Below are positions 15,786 through 21,895 of a stretch of 22,678 nucleotides of DNA, piece by piece. The stretch comes from a virus. The stretch spans positions 1 to 22,678 of the IMG/VR virus record IMGVR_UViG_3300037200_000291, one strand, 5' to 3'. The notes under the pieces were generated by a model, which saw only the letters and a program-made list of their open reading frames with translations, made no database searches and was not told where the DNA came from. Position 1 is the first letter of the stretch; each line of letters opens with the position of its first letter. Made by a program: the position numbers and the translations under genes.

Positions 15786-16930
15786 TTGATGCGTTCCTCT
15801 ATTTCCGCGAGGACTGGTCTCATGTACAGCTCGAAAACCCTGCCAGCTTCGTACTGCAGGGCGAATTCCAGCGCTGATTTCCGGATCTTGCCAAGAGTCC
15901 CGTCCTGCTTGGCTTGCCATGCTGCTTCGTAGGCTTCGGTGATGTCCTTCACGTCAGGTCGGGTCCAGAAGGCACCGTGCCCACTGGTCCAGAAAGGCGT
16001 GCCCTCGACCAGCCAGCCGCCGCCGCAGAGTTCCGGCATCGCGGAGCCGTCCGTGGTGACCACGGGGATTCCGCAAGCCTGCGCCTCGATAAGGGGCAGA
16101 CCGAAGCCCTCCCCGTAGGAGCAGAGGGAAAGAATGTCCAAGCCCTGGTACCAGCTTGCGAGCTGCTCCCTGGTGATCAGCCCCAGGTCGTAGCTGTAGC
16201 TGTCCGGGTAGCCCACGGCACCGGCGATGCCCAGCCGGGCTGCAAGTCCCGGGAGGTTCAGTCCCGGGCTGTTCACGGGGGTGGTATGCATCGCCAGGTA
16301 GGAGTCAGGATGCCTTCGGTGGAATTCAGCGAAAGCCATCATCTGCTCGGGGATGCCCTTCCTCAGCGGGTCCCTGTTCATCGCGCACAGCCCGATGACG
16401 AAGGTTTCATCCCCTATTTCCGGGACCGTATCCCGGTAGGGCTTCTGGTCGCCGGGACAGAAGACCTTAGTGTCCACCCCGTGCGGCACGTACAGCGGCT
16501 CCAGCCCCTCATCCAGGAGAACCTTCTCGCCGAAGCGGGACATCGCGATAGGCATAGCCCGGGACTCCCGCAGGACCGTGACGTCCCCCTCGGACAGGGG
16601 GTAGGTGTCCACCGGGGTCCAGGTCACGACATTGACCTGACTCAGGGCACTGGCTGACTTCATCAAGCCGAAGATATCCGCGAGGACGAAGGTCAGGTCC
16701 GCCTCGAAGTACTCGTGGGTGCTGATGATGGTGTCATTCCCCGCGCTATCGCGTGCCGAGGGCAGTACGGGGAAGCCTTCCCATTCAAGGCAGTTCCCGC
16801 CGAAATTGTACGGGGAGGAGATCGCGACGACCTCATGTCCCGCGGCTGCTATCCGGGGAACGAAGAGGGCAGTCTCAACGGAGTAGCCACTGGAGCCCCA
16901 GGGAGCATTACTATGCCAGACCAGCTTCAT
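15782..16930 (-). CDS. GT-B fold (family 4) glycosyltransferase
   Basis: A 382-residue protein with an ATG preceded by GGGAGA at 7 bases. The N-terminal Rossmann half starts MKLVWHSNAPWGSSGYSVET with the Gly-rich acceptor loop and GHEVVAIS. The C-terminal half holds VPHGVDTKVF (148-157), FVIGLCAMNRDPLRKGI (177-193), LDILSLCSYGEGFGLPLIEA (264-283) and CGIPVVTT. E274 and E282 form the EX7E motif of retaining family 4 transferases, which contact the sugar-nucleotide donor. Length is normal for the family. The gene is the first of its operon, 42 bases downstream of a promoter with an overlapping palindrome. Donor and acceptor are unknown. It probably acts with the GT-A enzyme and methyltransferase on a virion or cell-surface glycan. 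Confidence 0.88.
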   Translation of the reverse strand: MKLVWHSNAPWGSSGYSVETALFVPRIAAAGHEVVAISSPYNFGGNCLEWEGFPVLPSARDSAGNDTIISTHEYFEADLTFVLADIFGLMKSASALSQVNVVTWTPVDTYPLSEGDVTVLRESRAMPIAMSRFGEKVLLDEGLEPLYVPHGVDTKVFCPGDQKPYRDTVPEIGDETFVIGLCAMNRDPLRKGIPEQMMAFAEFHRRHPDSYLAMHTTPVNSPGLNLPGLAARLGIAGAVGYPDSYSYDLGLITREQLASWYQGLDILSLCSYGEGFGLPLIEAQACGIPVVTTDGSAMPELCGGGWLVEGTPFWTSGHGAFWTRPDVKDITEAYEAAWQAKQDGTLGKIRKSALEFALQYEAGRVFELYMRPVLAEIEERIK

Positions 16931-16971
16931 TCACAAGTCTCCCGAGATAAGACACAAGGGTCCTCAGTGCG

Positions 16972-17000
16972 ATTATAAAGGTTTTTTGGCTCGAACGCAA
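16972..17000 (-). promoter_or_regulatory. Sigma70-type promoter for glycosyltransferase operon
   Basis: On the minus strand, TTGCGT (17000-16995), a 17-base spacer and a perfect TATAAT (16977-16972) lie upstream of the glycosyltransferase ATG at 16930. The spacing is optimal and the -10 is consensus. The -35 sits inside an 18-base palindrome. Together they give this cassette its own, possibly regulated, transcription start. Confidence 0.65.
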
Positions 17001-17007
17001 GTTCGAG
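16990..17007. promoter_or_regulatory. Palindromic candidate operator over the -35
   Basis: CTCGAAC (16990-16996), GCAA, GTTCGAG (17001-17007): perfect 7-base arms around four bases, covering the -35 at 16995-17000. A repressor bound here would block RNA polymerase. As RNA it could also form a hairpin, but it lies upstream of the predicted start and is not followed by a U-run. Confidence 0.5.
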
Positions 17008-17027
17008 TGCGCAATTCTTTACACCAC

Positions 17028-17079
17028 CGCCAGCCCGTCTGCCCAGCTCTGGAAAGTTGCCCTGGGTCGGGCTTTGGCG
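17028..17079. terminator. Three-part long hairpin in intergenic region
   Basis: Three 5-base arms pair in order: CGCCA (17028-17032) with TGGCG (17075-17079), GCCCG (17033-17037) with CGGGC (17068-17072), and CCCAG (17042-17046) with CTGGG (17062-17066). Small bulges separate them and a 15-base loop caps the stem. It lies just after the 63-residue gene and before the cassette promoter, so terminating the packaging operon is the simplest role. No U-run follows on either strand, so a structured RNA is possible. Confidence 0.45.
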
Positions 17080-17096
17080 ATGATGCCTTAATGGTA

Positions 17097-17288
17097 TCAC
17101 TCAGTTTTCTTCTGTGTCGAATTCTGCGCGCTCGCCATCATGGACGAGAAGAGCCCGATGATGAACTGGATCGCGGCATTCTCGCTGAACCCGGCTGCCA
17201 GCGCAGCAGAATGCAGCTTGCGCAGGTAGCCCATCGCGGAGATAAGCTCCTCCTCGGGACCGAAGGGATCGGGCGGCAGGTCATTCAC
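17097..17288 (-). CDS. Small helical phage protein
   Basis: A 63-residue protein. I choose the GTG at 17288 because GGAGG lies 7 bases upstream inside the end of the preceding gene, with an 8-base overlap. The protein reads MNDLPPDPFGPEEELISAMG, then YLRKLHSAALAAGFSENAAI, then QFIIGLFSSMMASAQNS, with a polar end. It is two helices, the second fairly hydrophobic but broken by polar residues, so a membrane anchor is possible but not clear. Function is not recognised. It is last in the run of small genes after the terminase. Confidence 0.65.
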   Translation of the reverse strand: MNDLPPDPFGPEEELISAMGYLRKLHSAALAAGFSENAAIQFIIGLFSSMMASAQNSTQKKTE

Positions 17289-17520
17289 AGTCGTCCTCCG
17301 TGTCATAGACATCATCGGTGAATATCACGCTGGACTCGTCCCACTTCTCGAAGTACTCCACCTCGGTGCGGTTCCCGTTGCCAAGCATCACGATGCGCTT
17401 CACCCGGGGGCAGGTCCTCAGGTGATATCCCCCGCAATCAGGGCACAGAGCATCGGGACGCACATCGAATATCCCCGAGGCTTGAAGTGTTTTGCGTTCA
17501 TCTGGAGTCAGCTTAGGCAT
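17281..17520 (-). CDS. Small zinc-knuckle protein
   Basis: A 79-residue protein with an ATG overlapping the previous stop by 8 bases. MPKLTPDERKTLQASGIFDV is followed by ALCPDCGGYHLRTCPRVKRI, a Cys-x2-Cys-x3-His-x3-Cys metal-site pattern, then strands (VMLGNGNRTEVEYFEKW) and an acidic end. Small proteins of this layout are common in actinophage packaging and head regions, but I know no assigned role. Binding to nucleic acid or a partner protein through the zinc site is an inference. Confidence 0.72.
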   Translation of the reverse strand: MPKLTPDERKTLQASGIFDVRPDALCPDCGGYHLRTCPRVKRIVMLGNGNRTEVEYFEKWDESSVIFTDDVYDTEDDCE

Positions 17521-17635
17521 CTTGCTCCGCGCGGGCGATATCCTCAGCTTCTACCGTGACGGTACCCTTGCGCAGCTTCAGAATCTGCTCTGCAAGGTGC
17601 TGCTTTGCCTCAGGTGGCAGGTCTTCGATGTTCAT
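17513..17635 (-). CDS. 40-residue helical protein
   Basis: The ATG (17635-17633) follows a strong AAGGAGA ribosome site and overlaps the preceding stop as ATGA; the stop overlaps the next gene by 8 bases. The protein reads MNIEDLPPEAKQHLAEQILK, then LRKGTVTVEAEDIARAEQDA. It is charged and helical, with no Cys and no membrane segment. The ribosome site and both overlaps make it a convincing gene despite its size. Function unknown. Confidence 0.68.
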   Translation of the reverse strand: MNIEDLPPEAKQHLAEQILKLRKGTVTVEAEDIARAEQDA

Positions 17636-17829
17636 GTTTCTCCTTGTCGGGTTTCCTGCTCAGGGCTTTCTGTCCAGGCGTAGGAGAATGCCCCGTCATA
17701 ATGCGCGTCATCATCACCGTGCGGACCCTGAGTGCACCGAAGGGCAACTCTGCCAGCCTCGAAGAGGAGCTTGATCTGCGCATTGCACTGAGGTTTCACC
17801 TCGGGCAAGTAACCGATAGGCTCAGTCAA
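17632..17829 (-). CDS. Small Cys/His/Asp-containing protein
   Basis: A 65-residue protein with a TTG start (17829-17827) that overlaps the end of the HNH gene by 8 bases. Sequence: MTEPIGYLPEVKPQCNAQIK, LLFEAGRVALRCTQGPHGDD, DAHYDGAFSYAWTESPEQ. The C15, C32, H37, H43 spacing could bind a metal. The upstream GGGGCAAG is a poor ribosome site, so coupling to the HNH gene is likely. Similar short proteins with CTQGPHG and HYDGAFSYAW-type sequence occur in Streptomyces and their phages, by recollection only. Function unknown. Confidence 0.62.
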   Translation of the reverse strand: MTEPIGYLPEVKPQCNAQIKLLFEAGRVALRCTQGPHGDDDAHYDGAFSYAWTESPEQETRQGET

Positions 17830-18400
17830 GTGCTTGCCCCGCGTACTGTGCTTGATGGGTTGTAAGCCGGGATATCCACTCCATGAACTCGTCCAGCGTC
17901 ATGTTGTTCTTGGCACGGTTGCAAATATGACAGCAGGTGACCACGTTGTCCAGTGTATACCCAAGGTCATTATTTACGCGATCTATCCCGTTGTAGACGA
18001 ACTCGCCGTTATAGAGACCTGAACGATTCACCGTGTTCGGCGGGATTCCGCAGTAGGAGCAGTTCATCGAGGTGATCTTGTCAAATTCCTCGTCAGCCAG
18101 CTCCCAAGTTCGACCTTTCCGCAAGGCGGCTGACTGATAACTGTTAAGTACCGAAGTCCTGGCTGCCTGACCGCGCACCCTGCCCCCTTTGGTTATCCTT
18201 CGGGAGCAGTTCATGCAAGCACTGTTATCGTGAAGACTGTCGGCGTTTACAACCCTTTCATTCCCGCAGTCACACCTGACCAGCCAGTTTGCGCCACCCT
18301 TTTTCGGGCGACCGTATTTGTCCTTACGTACCCGGCTTCCTGCTCGTTCAAGTGCGAGCAGTTTTCCAAACCGCTGACCAGTGCGGTCGATAAACTGCAA
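17822..18400 (-). CDS. HNH endonuclease next to the terminase gene
   Basis: A 192-residue protein. I choose the TTG at 18400 because GGAAGG lies 7 bases upstream and the terminase stop is only 2 bases before it; a TTG at 18427 would overlap the terminase. The N-terminal part FIDRTGQRFGKLLALERAG with CDC (43-45) and CMNC (62-65) is a zinc-bearing DNA-binding module usual in phage HNH proteins. The C-terminal nuclease (112-165) has CSYC (114-117), YNGIDRVNNDLGYTLDN (136-152) and CCHICNRAKNN (156-166), matching the HNH zinc-and-catalytic layout. HNH genes beside terminases either assist cos cleavage or are homing genes. The N-terminal module and poorer third-position GC favour homing. Confidence in the nuclease family is high. 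Confidence 0.87.
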   Translation of the reverse strand: MQFIDRTGQRFGKLLALERAGSRVRKDKYGRPKKGGANWLVRCDCGNERVVNADSLHDNSACMNCSRRITKGGRVRGQAARTSVLNSYQSAALRKGRTWELADEEFDKITSMNCSYCGIPPNTVNRSGLYNGEFVYNGIDRVNNDLGYTLDNVVTCCHICNRAKNNMTLDEFMEWISRLTTHQAQYAGQALD

Positions 18401-18402
18401 GG

Positions 18403-19953
18403 CTACACCTTCCTGCCGGTGAACCAATTCTTGCCGGTGTAGACGCTGGGATTATTATTTCCCCCCGAGGAGAGAGCGGCAACCTGAGCAAGGTAGAGCT
18501 GGGCACTCATGCTGCAGTTCGTGCACTCCTGGTGCTTGGGGTATTTCGTCCCGCATTTACGGCAGACATGCATGTAGGCGTCAGACCAGGAGCCCCTCGA
18601 AGGACGCGGCTCCTGAGTTTTCTCAGCCTTGCGCACATGCCCGCAGTTTACGCATGCGGCATGCTGCTTCTTATACGGCTTGCCGCAGTTATCACAGTTT
18701 ACCAGACCATAAGAGTTTATGAAGGACCCGTAAGAGACCAGTTTCAGTCCCCATATCGCGTGCAGCATTGCGTCAGCGCGGTCATCATGCTCGGTTGACT
18801 TGGCATTCGGCGCCAGGACGCAGAGCTGGTCCACCAGGATGCTCAGCGGTGCAGTGAGATGCACCCGACCCTGCTGGGCGAGGTTGCTGACCGGCTGGCT
18901 TCTCATGATCTTGCCTCTTGAGGAAAAGGCTTCCCGGCAGGGGATGTTGTCATCGACCTGCTTCAGGGCGTGGCGTATCCAGTCGCCGCCCATGTTGGAT
19001 TCGTAGTACACACAGTCTGCGTCATGGGCATAGAATGCCTGAGCGACCTTGACCATGACATCGCCAGGCTTACCCCGCATGGAATAATCGGCGAGGACGT
19101 AGGCATGATCCCGTCCGTCGTCACCTTCCGCGGACGCTACGACGACAATCCCGGATTCATCACTGCGTTCTTGAGATGTCATCGCAGGGTCCACTCCGAT
19201 GGCAATCTCGGTGAAGAATTCCGGGTACCGGGGGTCTCCCTCTGAGATGCGAGCCCGGTCCAGCTCGTCACGATTAAAGAGAGCACCTTCGACATCCCCG
19301 AGAAGTTCGCCTTCAAGTTCCTGGCGTCCCGTCCGGGTGCCTTCGTACTCCTGGCGGTACTCCTCGATGATCTCCTGGGAAAGGAACGGGTTCTCATACA
19401 TCGTACCGCGGGTGACATGGAACCGCGGGTTATCATCGATCTTCGCGACGAGCTTCCTGAGGAAATTGATCGATTTCGGCGTCGTCGTGATGACGATCTT
19501 GCTCTCGCCTTTCCGGACAGCGAAACGACCCGTCTCTTCCCAGAACTCATCAATGGTGTTGGAGGCTGCAACCGGCTCGTCAATCAGCAATCCCGAGAGG
19601 TTTCTTCCGCGAATCCGATTGGGTTCGGCGATGGAAAAGCCGAAAATGCAGGAGCCGTTGGAAAGTCTCAATTCCGTGCGGTTGATGTTAAAGTAGCTCT
19701 CCTCTCCGGGACGGAGCTGAGCCCGGATTCCCGAGGATCCGTTGAAGATGACCCCGAGCAGCTCGTTGCTCGTAGGAGAGGCGACGCCCCACTCAGTTCC
19801 AGGATATTTCAGGGCTTCACGGACCACCCATCCACTTCCGCACGCCGTCTTCCCGAATCCGCGCCCGGTCAGGAGAAGCCAGGTCCCCCAATCAGAATGC
19901 GTTTCCCCGGCGAGGCATTTCCGGTCCTGGCACTGGTAGGTAATGCCAGTCAC
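18403..19953 (-). CDS. Terminase large subunit (ATPase/nuclease)
   Basis: A 516-residue packaging motor from the first standard start (GTG 19953); the coding frame clearly begins earlier (see the next feature). The ATPase has Walker A TGRGFGKT (29-36), Walker B LLIDEP (122-127) and the coupling TTTPK (156-160). The RNase H-type nuclease has GVDPAMTS (253-260, D255), YYESN (316-320, E318) and DDRADAM (390-396). After the nuclease come two zinc ribbons, C420/C423/C434/C437 and C464/C467/C477/C480, and a Gly/Asn-rich end. Such a double ribbon is unusual for a terminase C-terminus and may contact DNA or the portal. The stop overlaps the HNH start region. No separate small terminase gene is evident in the window. 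Confidence 0.93.
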   Translation of the reverse strand: MTGITYQCQDRKCLAGETHSDWGTWLLLTGRGFGKTACGSGWVVREALKYPGTEWGVASPTSNELLGVIFNGSSGIRAQLRPGEESYFNINRTELRLSNGSCIFGFSIAEPNRIRGRNLSGLLIDEPVAASNTIDEFWEETGRFAVRKGESKIVITTTPKSINFLRKLVAKIDDNPRFHVTRGTMYENPFLSQEIIEEYRQEYEGTRTGRQELEGELLGDVEGALFNRDELDRARISEGDPRYPEFFTEIAIGVDPAMTSQERSDESGIVVVASAEGDDGRDHAYVLADYSMRGKPGDVMVKVAQAFYAHDADCVYYESNMGGDWIRHALKQVDDNIPCREAFSSRGKIMRSQPVSNLAQQGRVHLTAPLSILVDQLCVLAPNAKSTEHDDRADAMLHAIWGLKLVSYGSFINSYGLVNCDNCGKPYKKQHAACVNCGHVRKAEKTQEPRPSRGSWSDAYMHVCRKCGTKYPKHQECTNCSMSAQLYLAQVAALSSGGNNNPSVYTGKNWFTGRKV

Positions 19954-20112
19954 CGGGTGCGTCCACGGGACATGATGCCGGGGATCATCAGGAGGGAACT
20001 GCTTTGGTCTAGCGGTCAGCTCGAAGGGGCGTGGCTCCTTGGATGCCTTATCAGCGAGGATCTTCCTTGCCAGTTCCCGCTGGACTTCCGGGGAAAGTTT
20101 ACTCAGATCTAC
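19954..20112 (-). other. Upstream in-frame part of terminase lacking a standard start
   Basis: The terminase frame stays open upstream to a TAA at 20127-20125. It reads VDLSKLSPEVQRELARKILA, DKASKEPRPFELTARPKQFP, PDDPRHHVPWTHP with coding-like third positions, so it is surely translated or was until recently. An AAGGAG site (20126-20121) ends 8 bases before the GTA at 20112. The only start at good spacing, GTG 20114-20112, is followed directly by TAG in the wrong frame. CTG at 20106 is the nearest in-frame near-start. A base loss, a rare start codon or recoding are all possible. Confidence 0.65.
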
Positions 20113-20131
20113 ACAACCAACTCCTTAAATG

Positions 20132-20166
20132 ACGAAGCCCCCGGTGACCGACACCAGGGGCTTCGT
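20132..20166. terminator. Strong hairpin between muralytic enzyme and terminase genes
   Basis: ACGAAGCCCC (20132-20141) pairs with GGGGCTTCGT (20157-20166). GGTG/CACC continues the stem past one mismatch, with a 5-base loop. This 14-pair stem would end transcription from the muralytic enzyme gene. On the minus strand it is followed by CATTTAAGGAG, which supplies the terminase ribosome site, with only a short U-run. Confidence 0.6.
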
Positions 20167-20188
20167 TACGAGCAGCCAGGATAACATA

Positions 20189-20941
20189 CTAACACCCATC
20201 ATACGGTGCCCAGTCCGAGGTCCCGTCCTCACCGACCGTGTTCCAGAAGATCTGGGTCTGCTCCGCCGGGGAGGCAGTCCCGAATTCCCCGGGCGGACCC
20301 CCGTGCGCGACCCAGGTCTGCTCGGAGAACTGGTACAGACCCCAGTGCCCGCTGGCATTCCAGATATCCGGGTTGCCCCCGGACTCGGCGCGGATCACGC
20401 AGGACTGGAAGCCGCCCATGCCCGCGGTGCTGACGTTCGCCGCGGTCACCGCATCTCCCGCGTGGCTGCCGCCCTGCTGGACGTCAGCGGTGGTGACGGC
20501 AGGCGCCGGGGGAGGCTTCGGCAGCCAGACCCTCTCATCCCGGCAATCAGGAATGACCTGCTGACCCGTGGTGATCACATTCGGGTCGGTCCAGTGCAGG
20601 CGGTGATGATTGTAGTTCCAGATCCCGGTCCAGTCCGCGGGATTGCCGCAGTCCCTGGTCGCGATCCCGGAGAGGGTGTCCCCGGGAGAGATCGTGATCA
20701 TGCTGCTTTCCTGCTGCGGCGCTTGCTGGGCTGCCACTGTCAGGCTGTGCCCCGGGATGCCCTGATAGGCATCGAGGGTAGCTGATACTGCGTGTCCTGA
20801 CGATGAAGCGACGATCATGATACCTGCACTTGCGGTAATACTTGCTGCTCCCGCGGTGGCGGCAAAGGCGCGCACTGGCTTCGCGGGTTTCCTGTGGTGC
20901 CCCTTGATTAGAGGACGGACGTGCTTCCCATGGAAGGTCAC
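20189..20941 (-). CDS. LysM + Rpf/transglycosylase-like muralytic enzyme
   Basis: A 250-residue protein with a GTG start 6 bases after GGAG. A basic N-terminus (KHVRPLIKGHHRKPAKPVR) precedes a hydrophobic helix (about 26-47, FAATAGAASITASAGIMIVA), consistent with a signal peptide or signal anchor. A LysM domain (about 82-131) has ITISPGDTLSGIATRDCGNP and GQQVIPDC. The C-terminal 75 residues are a lysozyme-like transglycosylase related to actinobacterial resuscitation-promoting factors: SCVIRAESGGN (180-190, probable catalytic E186), GHWGLYQFSEQTWVAHGG, EQTQIFWN and the ending WAPYDGC. It binds and cleaves peptidoglycan after export. It is probably the endolysin or a lysis helper, less likely a virion part. 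No holin-like gene is beside it in the window. The gene is set off by hairpins on both sides. Confidence 0.88.
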   Translation of the reverse strand: MTFHGKHVRPLIKGHHRKPAKPVRAFAATAGAASITASAGIMIVASSSGHAVSATLDAYQGIPGHSLTVAAQQAPQQESSMITISPGDTLSGIATRDCGNPADWTGIWNYNHHRLHWTDPNVITTGQQVIPDCRDERVWLPKPPPAPAVTTADVQQGGSHAGDAVTAANVSTAGMGGFQSCVIRAESGGNPDIWNASGHWGLYQFSEQTWVAHGGPPGEFGTASPAEQTQIFWNTVGEDGTSDWAPYDGC

Positions 20942-21018
20942 AGAATCTCCAGTGTCGGAGTTCAGCCCTTATGAGATCCAGGAGAAACTGCAAAGTTCAG
21001 GACCTCTGGGCTCTGGCA

Positions 21019-21053
21019 ATAAGCAGCAAGAGACAGTGGTCCTTACTGCTTAT
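21019..21053. other. Inverted repeat upstream of muralytic enzyme gene
   Basis: ATAAGCAG (21019-21026) pairs with CTGCTTAT (21046-21053). AAG/CTT and GAC/GTC extend the stem after one mismatch and one bulge, with a four-base loop. No U-run follows on either strand, so a simple terminator is unlikely; an operator or leader structure is possible. Confidence 0.45.
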
Positions 21054-21080
21054 CTAACTCCATCCTTGCACCGGAGTCAA
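21051..21080 (-). promoter_or_regulatory. Possible promoter for muralytic enzyme gene
   Basis: Minus strand TTGACT (21080-21075), an 18-base spacer and TAGATA (21056-21051). The -35 is 5/6 consensus; the -10 is poor (3/6) and overlaps the left end of the inverted repeat. The gene starts about 110 bases downstream. Tentative. Confidence 0.3.
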
Positions 21081-21104
21081 ATCCTGTCTGCCGAAACGGG
21101 GAAA

Positions 21105-21365
21105 TCAGGAATCTTCCCTGAAGGTTTCCCGGAGGTTTTTGAGATTCTCGGAGATGGTGATAAGCTGCGACGCCTTATAGGCTCTGGCGGCACGACCCTG
21201 GCTTCGGTAACCTCGCATATTGAGTGTTCCCGCAGGTGAGAGCCCTGTGAAGCGCACAGCCTCCCGCAGGAGGACTTCCGGGATCTCCAGGAATCCCGCG
21301 GCGAAGTCCAGGGTCCAGCTTCTCCCGTCCAGCTCCGCCGGGGGGACACCCTGCCAGCCCGGCAT
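21105..21365 (-). CDS. Small MerR/helix-turn-helix-like protein
   Basis: An 86-residue protein. The ATG shares its A with the TGA of the homing endonuclease gene (TGATG). MPGWQGVPPAELDGRSWTLD is followed by FAAGFLEIPEVLLREAVRFT, GLSPAGTLNMRGYRSQGRAA and RAYKASQLITISENLKNLRE. The pattern, an EIP-type helix-turn-helix, an arginine-rich wing and PRAY-like AARAYKASQL, resembles MerR-type winged helices that read a DNA site, so it may be a phage regulator or terminase-associated DNA-binding protein. Two alternative readings in other frames cover the same bases but give Arg/Ser/Pro-rich sequence without structure. It is last before a gap with promoter-like and hairpin elements, which it could control. 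That link is speculation. Confidence 0.65.
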   Translation of the reverse strand: MPGWQGVPPAELDGRSWTLDFAAGFLEIPEVLLREAVRFTGLSPAGTLNMRGYRSQGRAARAYKASQLITISENLKNLRETFREDS

Positions 21366-21895
21366 CAGATGTGCGCCCAGTACTTACCGTTGATCGCGTC
21401 ACGCATAGTCTCGCGTGTCACCTCGTATTCATCAGCAAGCGATTGGTGTGTTATTCCACCTTCAGCATACCTGCGACGACATTCAGTGACGATCTCTTCG
21501 TTAAGCACTGCCGATCCGTGACGGCTTCCCTGCGCTCTGGTTCCATCCCGGAGGGTATCCGCCATGTTCTCTTTTCTTGTTCCGTAACAGAGATTCTCCA
21601 GTTCGTTACAGTACCTGCCTTTAGGTCCGTGACGAACTTCCTGACCCTCCGGACAGGGACCGAGGAAAGCCTCAGCTACGAGCTTGTGAACCTTCTTGCC
21701 GTAGGTCCTCTCTTTGTCAAAACAAAGAGCGACGACAAGATACCCAGGAGGCGGACCATCCACTTTCTGCTTCAGAACCCGCCCGCTGGTACCACGCTGC
21801 CCGTTAATACCCTTCCGGAATATACTCCGGACCTGACCACCATCAGAGACCTCATGCGAAGTTTCCCAGCCAACAACCGGACGCCATTCCGTCAA
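21365..21895 (-). CDS. NUMOD4/HNH homing-type endonuclease with C-terminal helix-turn-helix
   Basis: A 176-residue protein with a TTG start overlapping the preceding stop (TTGA). NUMOD4 is at 3-27 (EWRPVVGWETSHEVSDGGQV). The HNH_3-type nuclease follows (about 45-115): KVHKLVAEAFLGPCPEGQEV (68-87), RHGPKGRYCNELENLCYGTR (88-107) and KENMADT. The usual RH-x-D is read as RHGPKG here, so one common acidic position differs, but H89, N97 and N101 remain. A C-terminal helix-turn-helix (131-176: LNEEIVTECRRRYAEGGITH, QSLADEYEVTRETMRDAING) reads DNA. Such proteins are free-standing homing endonucleases. It sits between a zinc protein and the MerR-like gene without an intron. A/T-richer third positions than its neighbours fit recent arrival. 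Confidence 0.88.
   Translation of the reverse strand: MTEWRPVVGWETSHEVSDGGQVRSIFRKGINGQRGTSGRVLKQKVDGPPPGYLVVALCFDKERTYGKKVHKLVAEAFLGPCPEGQEVRHGPKGRYCNELENLCYGTRKENMADTLRDGTRAQGSRHGSAVLNEEIVTECRRRYAEGGITHQSLADEYEVTRETMRDAINGKYWAHI

Noticed and set aside
20990-21095. Possible tRNA (GTCAAATCC and GTCTGCC near 21075-21095)
   Set aside because: No matching acceptor arm, D-arm or anticodon arm could be laid out on either strand.
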